This document shows positions 13,601-23,536 of a stretch of DNA of 64,000 bases, in pieces. Below the pieces are notes generated by a model. That model saw only the letters and a list, made by a program, of their open reading frames with translations. It was not told the origin of the DNA and made no database searches. The DNA is taken from contig NC_060110.1 of assembly GCF_021155765.1 (NCBI RefSeq), forward strand, positions 13,662,001-13,726,000, given 5' to 3'. The stretch is from Diprion similis (lineage: Eukaryota > Arthropoda > Insecta > Hymenoptera > Diprionidae). Position 1 is the first letter of the stretch, and each line of letters starts with the position of its first letter. Both the position numbers and the translations under genes were made by a program.

Positions 13601-15268
13601 AAAGCGCGGGCATTATATTCGCGTTCGTCCGTTTTGCATGCGATTTGAGCACAATGCAAGCCATCGGAAGCCGTCTCGTACTACTTCCGCCGTCTGACTG
13701 CCTGTCTGTCTGTCTCCCCCGCATACACACCCTCTTCCACCCTCTTCCACCCTCACACACGTACGTACGTAAGTACGAGTATTCGCATATTTATTTGCCG
13801 CTATAGAAAAATACACAACGGTTTAGAGGGAGAATATATTCCTTATACGCGTTCTGTCACTCAGACGCGAAGTTTTGCATACGTCGGAAGGGAGGAAGGA
13901 TCTGTGTTCTTTCCCTAGCATATCACTTTTTATACGACGAGTAAGACGCTGAGGCATATGTAAATGTCAATTCAGTGCCGTAGAGGACGCGCCAGCGTCA
14001 ATCGATCGAAATCGCTCGAAATAATTTCATTCTGGTCGATGGTTTATTCTTATTCTTATTCCCATGTCCGATAATGTCCAGGCAAAGACCAGCCTCCGCA
14101 CGACGATCGAGGAACGTAACGAGACTGACGATTGGAAGTCGGAGCACAGACGAATTCGCGGATCTGGACGGGTGACAAATGGTCCTGGAGTTGATTGAGT
14201 ATCGGCACGCCAGACACGCGAGGCTGATAAATAAATGAATCCGGTCCTCCTGGGGCGCATCTTACATCTTACGCGGAATACAAAGCATTAATAGATACGT
14301 TTCCACCTCATACGAACTCGCTATGTACATACCTACTCTCTGTCTTATACTCGCCTCCATCTTCGCCATACGTTTCCGTCCACTTTTCCGCGATGAAAAT
14401 AAACGAGGGGCTGCCCGCACCGCTATCGATTTATTCCCGCAGGGTAAGCCTCGGAATCCCGGAGTATCGTTGCTTGAAGAAATTAGCCGACATCCTGCAC
14501 GATGTTCATGGTATTCATTGAATTTTCAAATTTGTTCACCTGTAAAACGGTGAGTCATCTTACGGGGTTTGGATCCTTTAAAACAGTCAAACTGACGTCT
14601 GAAAATTGCGAGTAAATGCGAACGAAAAATTCGTGCTAGCGATATTATATTGGAAAATGATACTCGTCAAGTTTTTCATGGAAACCTAGTTGATTCGTCT
14701 CTTCCCGAATCTAGAATATCAAATCAAAACAATCAGATTACCGGAATCCGTTCGAGTCAAGAACCAAAGAAATCGTTAATTACAGGCATCCCTTAGATGT
14801 CATATGCGTCTGACGAGTTCAACCCCCCGCCTGTATTCACGATCATACATGGAGATGTAATACGGTACCGTATACAAATGGCGGGTAGACCATAGCTGGT
14901 CATCCAGAAACTCGAGGGCTTATTACGGGCGCGCGATGTCGAGAGCAAACAAAAGTCAAAGGCAAACTTATATGGGAGTATGTAGGATACGCGTACCCCG
15001 CCTGACGAGTGTTCCTACGAACGCGGGCGGGCATAATCTCCACATGACAGCAAAGCTCCAGTGACATGACGACCGGTAATAAGAAAGGGTTAGCCCGGAG
15101 GCCTAATGTAACACACCCTCGAAACACGAGGGTGAAATAAAAATAGTATCCAAGTTGTGAGTGGGTATGCGCCGCGGGGTGGTGGGCGGGTAATATAGAG
15201 CTTTTGGTATCATTATCATATCACGTGAGAGCATGTATGCTTGTCAGAGAAAGATGGGTGTTGGTGTC
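10600..15268. other. Gene-free left flank, block 3
   Basis: No supported gene is present. The block contains a 7-bp tandem repeat (GCGAGAA, three copies, about 12511-12532), an 18-base A run (13401-13418), two copies of CCCTCTTCCAC (about 13731-13752) and an ACGTACGTACGTAAGTACG stretch just after them. The open frame at 12248-12610 does not begin with ATG and gives no recognisable protein. Confidence 0.6.
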
Positions 15269-15347
15269 GGGGGAAGGGTGGCAAGGGGGAGGGGGGCGGG
15301 CGAAGAGAGGTGAAGAGGGGTGAGATGGGGAGGGAAGGGGAGGGGAG
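15269..15347 (+). repeat. G-rich tract, potential G-quadruplex
   Basis: The plus strand carries many runs of three to six G separated by short A/T/C-containing loops, which fits the general G-quadruplex pattern of four G-runs with short loops. Strand asymmetry is extreme, with almost no C. No gene end is recognised nearby, so its role, if any, is unknown. Confidence 0.7.
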
Positions 15348-15708
15348 TAATGTATGTGTAATATTTTTAATTGTTGACATTAAAATGTGTCCCCCTCGGT
15401 TTTTTCTTGTTAGCGTTACGGCGGGTGGCGGAACGAGGGATTGTAGGGTAGGTTGGCCGGCTTCTGCTGGTTGGCATGCTCGCCCTACCCAACCCTGGGA
15501 TGTTATTTATTTTCCGCTTAAAGAATTGTTCATGTGTCTCATCAAACGAATGACTTTGGGTCAGAGCTTGGAATTTATGATACGGAATGAAACGGAATGA
15601 AATGGACGTCGTTGGCATTTCCTAATCGTCCGGAGTGATGCTCTCTCTGTAATTTAACGGACCTTATTTATAGTTTGATAATAATTTTTTTTTTTTTCAC
15701 GTTCTTCG

Positions 15709-15732
15709 TTTTTTTTTTTTTTTTTTTTTTTT
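15709..15732. repeat. Poly(T) run, 24 bases
   Basis: This is an uninterrupted T homopolymer; a second, shorter T run lies about 20 bases upstream. Confidence 0.9.
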
Positions 15733-18473
15733 GAGATTAAAAAGGAAAAACGCCTCGGATATCAGCGCAACTTTACCGATTACGAAAGCACGTCGTCATA
15801 TAACTTTCCAACCCCTTCGGTCATTCAGTCCTCAGAAATCCTCGCACGATATCAACTGGTAAAATTTACGTACTCCATAAGGTTAGTTAATTTCACATCA
15901 CGCTATTTTTTTGAAAATAATTATAGTCCCTCCTATTTCATCCGCCAGAGTTTGCTGTTCCACAAATCGCGCAAGACTTATACCTATAATAAAAAAAAAA
16001 ATAATGATAATAATAATAATAAATCCGTCGCTGGTTTCAGGATCACGTTTGTCGTCCGTGCAAAGTTGAGAAATGTATGATACCTGCGACACTCGGCATA
16101 GAATTTAATTAAATGTAAGCGAAGAGTCCTAACGTGACCTTATCCCGCGTTACGATTTGATGGTAGAACTCTAATGAGCTATAAAACGGATATCTAGTCC
16201 AGCGCATCAGGAGCATGTGTGTCTGAGAACTGTTTTACCCTAATTACGAAACAATGGGTAATCCGAATCAACGAGCCATAGATCAAACATTCCAGACTCG
16301 CTGAATGTACTTTCCATGGTTCACTGAGCCCATTTCTAATCTCTCCGGTTGTCGTGCGGAGCAAAAATTTAATCGGCATAGTCGGGCATGCTACTCTCGA
16401 ACGAAAAAAAGATAATCATTTTTTCATGAACATACTCGACGAAATACAAGCCTATCATTTGAACTACTTCAAACCTTGCGTTTCTCGACATTGATGAAAA
16501 TAATACCAACCTATTTTGAATTCAGGTGTATCAGGAAAGAGGATTCATCCATGAAAATTTCCACCGTCTGTGCAGCAAAGATATTTACAACAGGCGAAAC
16601 TTTGTGTCGTTTCCGTCAGTTCAGAAATTCGTCTGTTAGACGTTTTCCCTTTAATGATGGATCGAAATGACTGTTTGTTCATTTATAGAATGGTTTTTCA
16701 CGATTTCAGCCACGCCACCGTTACAACCGTCAAGTAAACCCACATAAGGACGATGGAGTGATTGTACTCCAGCAGATTATAATGAACAGCATTTGTCTCT
16801 GAAACAAATATACATGTATATACATCGAGATTGCACGAATCGTTTAGCAGGTATTAACCGCGTACACAAAAGCTTACCGCCGCAATGCAATCCAGCGATC
16901 TTGTGAGGACAGAAGCAATCAAATACGTAAACTTTTAGATAACGGATCAACACCGCCATGACGGCCGGGGGCTCGCCACTCCACCCAGTCATTACAATTA
17001 CTCGTTATTCTACGTAGACTCATGGTGTACGCGTTATAAATACGGACAGAGCTTTACACGGGGATTCGTTACAAGTCAAAATATTTCACCGACCTTTCGC
17101 TATCTCCTCCCCTGGAGCAGTGATGTATTCGCAATAAACTAATTAGATGGCACCTCGAACAGAGGCGTCCAGGTGTTGGGCTCAATCGTTGATTAGCTAC
17201 TGATTGCCTCGGTGATTTTGCAAAACCACTCACGAATAATGAGATCGCGAGATACGATCCATGCCCTTCTCGCCAGAGGTGGGGTGGATAAGTGGGGTGT
17301 TGAATTGGGCAGGGAAGCCGCGTATTAACGGCATCCAACCCACCTTATTACACCTAGGTATCGAGGACACTCCGTACCCACTCACGGAGAAGATTCAACA
17401 CGAATGGCTTCGCCACCGCCATATGGCCGTTAGTTGTTCGTTGTTCATTTTATTGGCTCCGCTATAACCAGATAACGGAGTTGTCGCGAAGCTCTTTTAA
17501 TGTCTGTATTTTGTCAAGCTTGTTTAACGATTAGGGAAGGTTAACTCTTTCTCCGTAAGGGACTGACGCACACGTCAATTACCGAACCGACTTTGGTATA
17601 CATATTAAGTCGTTATACTGACCTTTGTACCAAATACTGCTTATCGAGTGATTCTTTTAAAATTGTTAAGAAAACGATATTTTCAGAATAGAGTATATCA
17701 AAGTGAACACTCAAAATCGTTTATCATTTTCATGAATTGTACGGACGAAGAAAATTAATGACATTTATCGTAACTTGGAGGAATTTCATTGGCTCAGCGA
17801 AGAACGATTTTAAAATTAAGTAACTATTATAATATATAATCGTCCAATTGTACGGAGAAAATATGGACGCAACAAATTTCATTTGTTGCTCCAAAAGTTT
17901 CTTCCTCCACTTTAAACCGTCACAATCAAACAGAATGTTTATTGCGTACAAAAATATCTCTGACCCAAGAAAATACTTAAGCAGGTAAGCTTAGTCCACT
18001 CGATGTGTAAAATCGCATCTAATGTCAAAAATTCGAATAATTATTTCCTCTGTAATAATAATTTCCATTAGTGAAACCACCAAGCTCAAGCTGCTTGAGC
18101 ATATCTTTTGTCAGTGTAACGTATCGATCAAATCATTAGCTCGCTTCCCACACATTTACGTTCACCCAGCTGTACATAAGATTGTAGGATACACACAATG
18201 ACACATAAAATTTTATTACACCGGCGCAATGCGTTTAATGAGTCGAATTACCCAAATGCACATGACAACAGCGTGTCCACCGGTCGTTGCATACCTATCA
18301 CAATGAGCAGCACGCGTTGATACCGGTAACGCATATTGGAAAAAGTGACATTTTTAAGATGGTATCATGCCTGGCGTAGGCATATATTTTGATGGGCAGT
18401 AAGATACATAGTTTGTCCTACCCTCGACATATGATCCTGTAGAGCGTATCACCGTCTAATTCGAGTCCATTCG

Positions 18474-18502
18474 ACTCTCTCTCTCTCTCTCTCTCTTTCT
18501 CT
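18474..18502. repeat. (CT)n microsatellite
   Basis: This is a pure CT dinucleotide repeat of about 12 units with a degenerate TTTCTCTTC tail. Confidence 0.9.
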
Positions 18503-20701
18503 TCGTATTTCTGTAATTAGGTAGTTTTTCGGAGTGAAATGATACCCGGTATTCTCGTATCTTGGTTTCACCGCCCTTATCTTGATATTTTTACGAGGCC
18601 ATTTTTCGCCGCAGCGTCGTATCCTCTGTTTATTTTCCATTTTAGTTTGGTTCGAGACCTTTGAGAGGTATTTTCCCCCCTTTTTTTTTATCATACCTAT
18701 ATACGTTCCAATGTCCACGAATCCTTTATTAATTAGGATTTCAGGCACGGCAGTTTATTCCTGCGTAAAAAAGACTAAAAATTGCATTGAAATGGTTGGG
18801 ATATATTACATATGAATATTTGTTCGTAAAATTGGTTTGGTGTATTAGGTAAGTGAATTTATATAAATTTCTTAGAAATATATCGTATACATACTTTCTG
18901 AATGAAATATCAAATCTTTTTCACAGGAAAACTTTGGAATAATGTTATTTACTCGCGATTAACGGTCTGCCAGGACAGAGCGCGAAAACTGAGAATTATT
19001 TCTGTACCTTCTAATGAGAGACCTGTCAAAGGATCCATTAACCGTTGGATTATTAATGAAAAAAATAGTTTCACGCCTTGGTCGTTCACGCGAGGTTGTG
19101 GCATACCTCTAATACCTCTGTATATATATATGACGACATTCTCATTTTGCCTGATTGAAAAATGTCCCACTTGGAACATCCATTAAGTCATATCGGCAAA
19201 GATGATCCTTTTGTTGTCACTAGTTTGCATGGTAATATACCGTTTTCGTATATTCCGTACAGAGCAACACGCGCGGAACTAACGCCGGTTGGATTCCTGC
19301 GCTGTATTTGTACAGTAGGGTGTAAACGACGGCATTGCACTGACCTAAGTGACGCCTGACGTATTCCCAGTAATTATTCACACTTTTAACATTAATTGAT
19401 ACTGATTACTTTGCCCGCGCGACGGACTCGGCAGTCTGCAGCCAGCTCGCCCACCAGACTAAAAGCCTTTTCATTGATAAACGATATTTCTTCGTCGTGT
19501 AACGTAAGGCACACCTATATTCATTTTTTCAAACGCTTTTATAACAATGCCTGACGACCTTCGGGATCAATCAACGAAATTCTCCGACTAGACGTGAACC
19601 GTGCGATGAAACGAATGTAACCTATACCAATCCTGAAACTTTGACTGTAACGTTGTGCAAAAGTGAGTTAATTTCCTCGGGCAATTTAGTTCGGCATATG
19701 GGCGAAGAAAATTGTACGTATGTATAGATCTCCTCTTCTCTCCTCTCCACTCCTCGAGCCTCACGCCCCGCGTCGCATGTGGTTGGCAGGAGCATCTAAC
19801 CACATGGTAGGAAATGGGCAACGCTTTGATGTATGGAAGATGCCAGGAGAAGGATGCTACGGTATGTTGTCGATTCGTCTTCCTGCGCGCAACATCTTTC
19901 GCCAATCCTTCCATCCTTTCCCAGTTATAAATGAAGACCTACCATCCTGCACATCGACCTGGCAGGCCGCAGATTGCTCTGCTTTCTCGTCTACTCAATT
20001 TATCTATCGGTTCCATCTTCCCACTTTGCAGGGAATAAAGGATTTTCGTACACGCGCACGGCGGCAGCTTTTCAACAATCTTCAAATTTTAACACTACTA
20101 GTTACCAATTAATCAACGACAGTCTGCGTCGCGAGCCTGCCGAAGAGATTCAGGCTAAACAAGGGCTGCAAGCACCCTGCAGCGCGGCCGACCGACGGTT
20201 AAGGCTTTGGGGGGCGGGGGGGAGCACAAGAGTGGTGGGAAATCTTAACGCCAGGCGTATCCTCTCGGGAGCTAAGTGTGAGGAGAATTACAGGAACCCT
20301 TGATCTCAAACTGCCGTGGTATCTCCCTAATAATAAACTATAGTAAACTTAATCCCCAATGCTCCTATAAGTTAGTCCCTTTCAACGCCACAATAATCTG
20401 TGTGAGCCTAGCATGCTTCGTCTATACGCAGTGCCTTCCAATTAGACATATAATATTAATCATACAGAGTCCTAGAAAAAGTCCTTCGGCTATTCCACTG
20501 GAGCATCTGTACCAACCATACATTAAAAACTGGTATCAATGCACCGATTTTCACAAATCTGCATCAGGAAAAACATAGCTGACCTCATTTCCGAACATTT
20601 CTTTACAATTAATGAGTGTTCGAAAGAGTTGACTAAAATAATTTCAATTTTCGATCAGGGATAATAGAAATACTTCAGAAAAGGAACACGTGAACAGTGG
20701 C

Positions 20702-20712
20702 TTTATTTTATT
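20702..20712 (-). terminator. Poly(A) signals (overlapping AATAAA)
   Basis: The minus strand reads AATAAAATAAA, giving two overlapping canonical poly(A) hexamers about 66-76 bases past the stop codon of the candidate terminal exon at 20778-20903. A third AATAAA overlaps that stop codon itself (GGAATAAATA). The spacing is normal for an insect mRNA 3' end. Confidence 0.45.
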
Positions 20713-20777
20713 GATATTAACAGAAACACAGATTTTACATGATTTTTATAGAAGAAAGCAGGAGGAGGCACACATAT

Positions 20778-20903
20778 TTATTCCTCAACATCCTCTACGG
20801 TAATTCTTCTTCCTCTTGTCGTTTGAAAATAGCGTGACTTCCTCAGATCGAGAAATAGCAAGTCAATACTTGAAATAATGTAGTCACAGCTGGAGGTGCA
20901 GTT
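20778..20903 (-). CDS. Probable terminal coding exon, unknown protein
   Basis: A minus-strand open segment of 41 codons plus TAA follows a good splice acceptor (pyrimidine-rich tract ending TTTTCAG at 20904-20906). It has no ATG, as expected for a last exon. The peptide begins NCTSSCDYIISS, has a hydrophobic/charged middle (IDLLFLDLRKSRYF) and ends GRRITVEDVEE. This composition is protein-like, and the RRITVEDV end faintly resembles the loop 2/helix 3 junction of histone-fold proteins, which is only a guess. Poly(A) signals follow within 80 bases. A possible first exon lies at 21758-21819 (ATG, 20 codons, then a GTAAGA donor); splicing it to a second AG 14 bases into this exon keeps the frame. 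I do not recognise the protein, and AT-rich DNA can produce such a segment by chance. Confidence 0.35.
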   Translation of the reverse strand, partial: NCTSSCDYIISSIDLLFLDLRKSRYFQTTRGRRITVEDVEE

Positions 20904-22564
20904 CTGAAAAGATAAGGAACTCGAGTTAGAACGGTCTGAACACCCGTTGGATGATTTTAGGTGAGCTTGGTTGAGTATTCCGGTGCTTGGTAGGCAGATG
21001 CAATGTGGATGTGCCTATGGGTGGGTATTACACAGGTATAGGCACACAGCCCCCCTCCCCCCGTAAGAGACGCCTGGTTCGACCTAAGCGGAGTAAACTT
21101 CGTCGGCCAAGATTCATCCTCTCAGCACCCGCGTAGATTTATGGCCATAAATTTCGACCTAATAAGAAGTAAACGGAGCAGCTCGAGGTACCCAACCACC
21201 ATCGTGCAGCCACTACACCTTCGCCCAAGGTCCCACCGTCTTTCGAGTTCACCTTTACCTACTATAAAACCCACCACCCTGTTATACCGCCGACTCACCT
21301 ACACGGTGATCATGCTGATGATAATCATAACAATAATGACCTTCCGCTCGTTATATTATGCCGCGTGTAATAATGCACATATTTGGCATGCCTTTATACC
21401 CAGGCGACGTTAATTTACCACCGTATCCATGCAGCATTAATTGCTCAAGACTCCAACTCGAAATTGACTCGAACTCTAAGAGTCCCCGCATTCAAGTATT
21501 ATATGTCATGTGTAGGTATACAACGAAGCTTTGTCGTTGGGGTCCACGATGGGATTGACAAATTCCAAAACAATAAGTAATTCAATGATCAAGCCTAGGA
21601 CCTTATAGTGCAGCCTGTGCAGCGTTAAATTCGGAAGGGGACACGTGGCGTCGTCTTGGGACTTAGGAGAAAGCCGTTGCTCGGTACTGTGCACCAGGTC
21701 TAAGGGCACGGAGGCAGAAAACACTGACCAATAAATTTCGCGGCAACTGTCTCTTACTTGTAATTAAACACACAATTTAAACGCCCCGTTAATGTCCGCG
21801 GGCTCGAACCCGAGGCCATCGCCTGGCCCCCCTTCTCGTCTGTCTAACGCTACAACCGGAATTCCCTTCATCCCTTGCTTCGCGTACTTGTGATATACGC
21901 ACGCGGTATCGAGCCATCGAACTTAATTAAGGCTGTGGACCTTGTAGTTTTCAGGGACACGTGATCGCCGTGTTTTTTTTTCAGGGTTGTTAAGACTTGA
22001 CTGAAGTGCAGCTTCGAGCGTCGAGTTTGTCGTAATGGTGGGCTCGTAACGCGAAAAACAAGCCCTAGAATGAAATTCTAGGCGTATACTTTTAGAATTC
22101 AAGTAATTAGCACATGTCCGGACATATTGAGTTGATGCATGCATCGTTGCGAATCTCACAGCAGTATAATTTGTTGATTCCTGTATTCATGGAACACCTG
22201 ACAAGTGTGTCTGAACACACTTTATCAAGTAGGTAATAAATGCTTGTGTGCGATCAAATAGAATCTGTCTACGTTATCAGATCGATGACGCGTGTTGCGT
22301 CAACGTCATTGACGATGAGTTAGCATCGAGTGTTGCGTATCCCAATTATAAGTTTAATTAATTGAAACTGATAACAACGGTTTTTGTAAACCCTAAATGT
22401 CTTGAATAATCAATAGTACGACTGGAAGATACATCGACCTATTCCAATCGATTCCAGTAAACTCTCGATCAACGTTTAAGGAAGTTTTCATTGATCAATT
22501 ACTTGAGATTTTCCATAGAATATTCTAGTATGTTTCACATTTTATTACGGCATCTTAGACAACG
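20904..22564. other. Spacer between minus-strand exon and tRNA-Asn
   Basis: No complete gene is seen. Two minus-strand donor-like sites occur: AG|GTGAGT at about 21297, and AA|GTAAGA at 21757 after an ATG at 21819. A hairpin with 8-bp arms (CCTAGAAT / ATTCTAGG, loop GAA) lies near 22064-22083. A GGGGGGCGGGGGG run is just upstream of the spacer, near 20211-20222. Confidence 0.5.
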
Positions 22565-22584
22565 GCCTCCGTGGCGCAATTGGC

Positions 22585-22621
<37 letters not shown>

Positions 22622-22638
22622 GAGCCCACCCGGGGGCG
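22565..22638 (+). tRNA. tRNA-Asn (GTT)
   Basis: This is a complete 74-base cloverleaf. The acceptor arms GCCTCCG and CGGGGGC pair with one G-T wobble. The D-arm region TGGCGCAATTGGCTAGCGC carries the A box. The anticodon stem TTCGG/CCGAA closes the loop CTGTTAA, with anticodon GTT at 22599-22601. The T arm GGTGGTTCGAGCCCACC contains the B box GGTTCGAGCCC. There is no intron and CCA is not encoded, as usual in eukaryotes. Pol III terminators follow: TTTT at 22644-22647 and TTTTTT at 22652-22657. It decodes AAC/AAU codons in cytosolic translation. It closely matches the conserved animal tRNA-Asn sequence and looks functional. Confidence 0.97.
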
Positions 22639-22965
22639 TTTAGTTTTGCCCTTTTTTCAAATAAAAGCTCGGTAAGAAGAAACAAGGAACCATCCGTATC
22701 AAGTCATTATTCCGGAATTATTTTTGGAAATAATGTTACTAGATCACCCCATTCAGTTTCACAAATCGTCTCTAGAACTATCCACAAAAAATGCAGATGA
22801 CAGTAAATCGCCGGTCGGTAGAAATTTCTTTCATTCAGAGCAAAAACGCTTGTCGAACGAAGCTCGCAATCCCTCGACTCAAACACTCTCTCAAAACGAA
22901 TTTCTGAATTCGAACGATTGCGCAAAAAATAGCTTTGGTGCAATACCTGAGACCACCTTCGCAAC
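22639..22965. other. Spacer between the two tRNA genes
   Basis: This 327-base spacer holds the pol III terminator of tRNA-Asn at its start. I see no gene in it; open frames crossing it run into the tRNA genes and are not credible. Confidence 0.7.
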
Positions 22966-23039
22966 GGCGCCGTGGCTTAGTTGGTTAAAGCGCCTGTCTA
23001 GTAAACAGGAGATCGGGGGTTCGAATCCCCCCGGGGCCT
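22966..23039 (+). tRNA. tRNA-Thr (AGT)
   Basis: This is a complete 74-base cloverleaf. The acceptor arms GGCGCCG and CGGGGCC pair except for a G-G opposition at the fourth pair. The D-arm region GTGGCTTAGTTGGTTAAAGC includes the A box. The anticodon stem CCTGT/ACAGG closes the loop CTAGTAA, with anticodon AGT at 23000-23002, whose A34 is expected to be edited to inosine. The T arm GGGGGTTCGAATCCCCC contains the B box GGTTCGAATCC. A seven-T pol III terminator follows at 23067-23073. No intron. It is in the same orientation as tRNA-Asn, 327 bases upstream, and lies about 290 bases before the Nup88-like start codon. Confidence 0.96.
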
Positions 23040-23326
23040 GGTTCAAACCTCTACTTGGATCCTTAATTTTTTTCGCTTTATTTTTGCTTCGATCTAGTAA
23101 ACATTTGCATTCATATTTCGAAATAGAAGCGCGAGGATCGATATCGAGGCGACCAATCACGCCAAGACAGACGCTACGAAGACAATTTTGAATTTCGAAC
23201 GTTCGCTGCTCGCGCGTCACGTGGTCGGCTGCGCGTTCTCACGTTGGCCAAACTGGCTAGTTACTTCAGTCAGCTGTGAGTGAGTGAGACGCGCGAGTGA
23301 GAGAGAAGCCGTGTTTTGTTGTGATC
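23040..23326 (+). promoter_or_regulatory. Promoter region of the Nup88-like gene
   Basis: The segment between tRNA-Thr and the ATG at 23327 is rich in CpG just upstream of the start. It contains a palindromic E-box CACGTG (23218-23223) and an arthropod-type initiator TTCAGTC, with the predicted +1 A at 23268. That would give a 59-base 5' leader containing GTGAGTGAGTGAGAC repeats. No TATA box is seen at -30, in keeping with a housekeeping promoter. The tRNA-Thr terminator lies at its left end. Confidence 0.5.
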
Positions 23327-23536
23327 ATGGAGTCGAGCACGGACACGTTGCGTCTCAACGATACGAAATTGTTTAAAGTGATAAAAGAAACGGTGCCAGG
23401 CGACGGCACGGAGACTCTGAACATCATCGAGATCCGGGACAACGTTTTGTACGTCTGGAATAGCAACGAGAGCTGCATCTTGACCTTGAACATCGGAGCG
23501 GCGCGCGGGAAGACCGGCGACGATGTTGTTTATCAG
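23327..23536 (+). CDS. Nup88: Nup88-like nucleoporin, first coding exon only
   Basis: Seventy codons run from ATG (context GATCATGG) to a splice donor CAG|GTATTT at 23537. The frame begins MESSTDTLRLNDTKLFKVI and contains NVLYVWNSNESCILTLNI before ending DDVVYQ at the donor. The pattern of a short leader, then LF-x-x-I, then a first beta-strand pair 'VLYVW...CILTLN' matches the start of the N-terminal beta-propeller of Nup88 (Drosophila mbo), a nuclear pore component that works with Nup214 in CRM1-dependent export. The call rests on recalled resemblance, not an alignment. In the family the next exon would continue with a 'TLLP..PP.F'-type segment; I could not find it in the following 40 kb. 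So this is either a gene with a very long first intron, a partial duplicate or a 5' fragment. A longer in-frame ATG exists 30 bases upstream (23297) and is less favoured. Confidence 0.55.

Larger units (their letters stand above)
15348..20701. other. Gene-free left flank, block 4
   Basis: No recognisable gene is present. It includes a 24-base T run (15709-15732), an AT-rich trinucleotide-like stretch near 16000-16021 (ATAATAATAATAA) and a CT microsatellite (18474-18502). A minus-strand ATG frame of 38 codons (16876-16992) ends at a GTAAGC splice-donor-like site and could be a first exon, but nothing else supports it. Confidence 0.5.

Noticed and set aside
22724..23220. Open frames on both strands across the tRNA-Thr gene
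   Set aside because: They overlap a clearly functional tRNA gene; the peptide similarity is to conceptual translation of tRNA, not to a protein.
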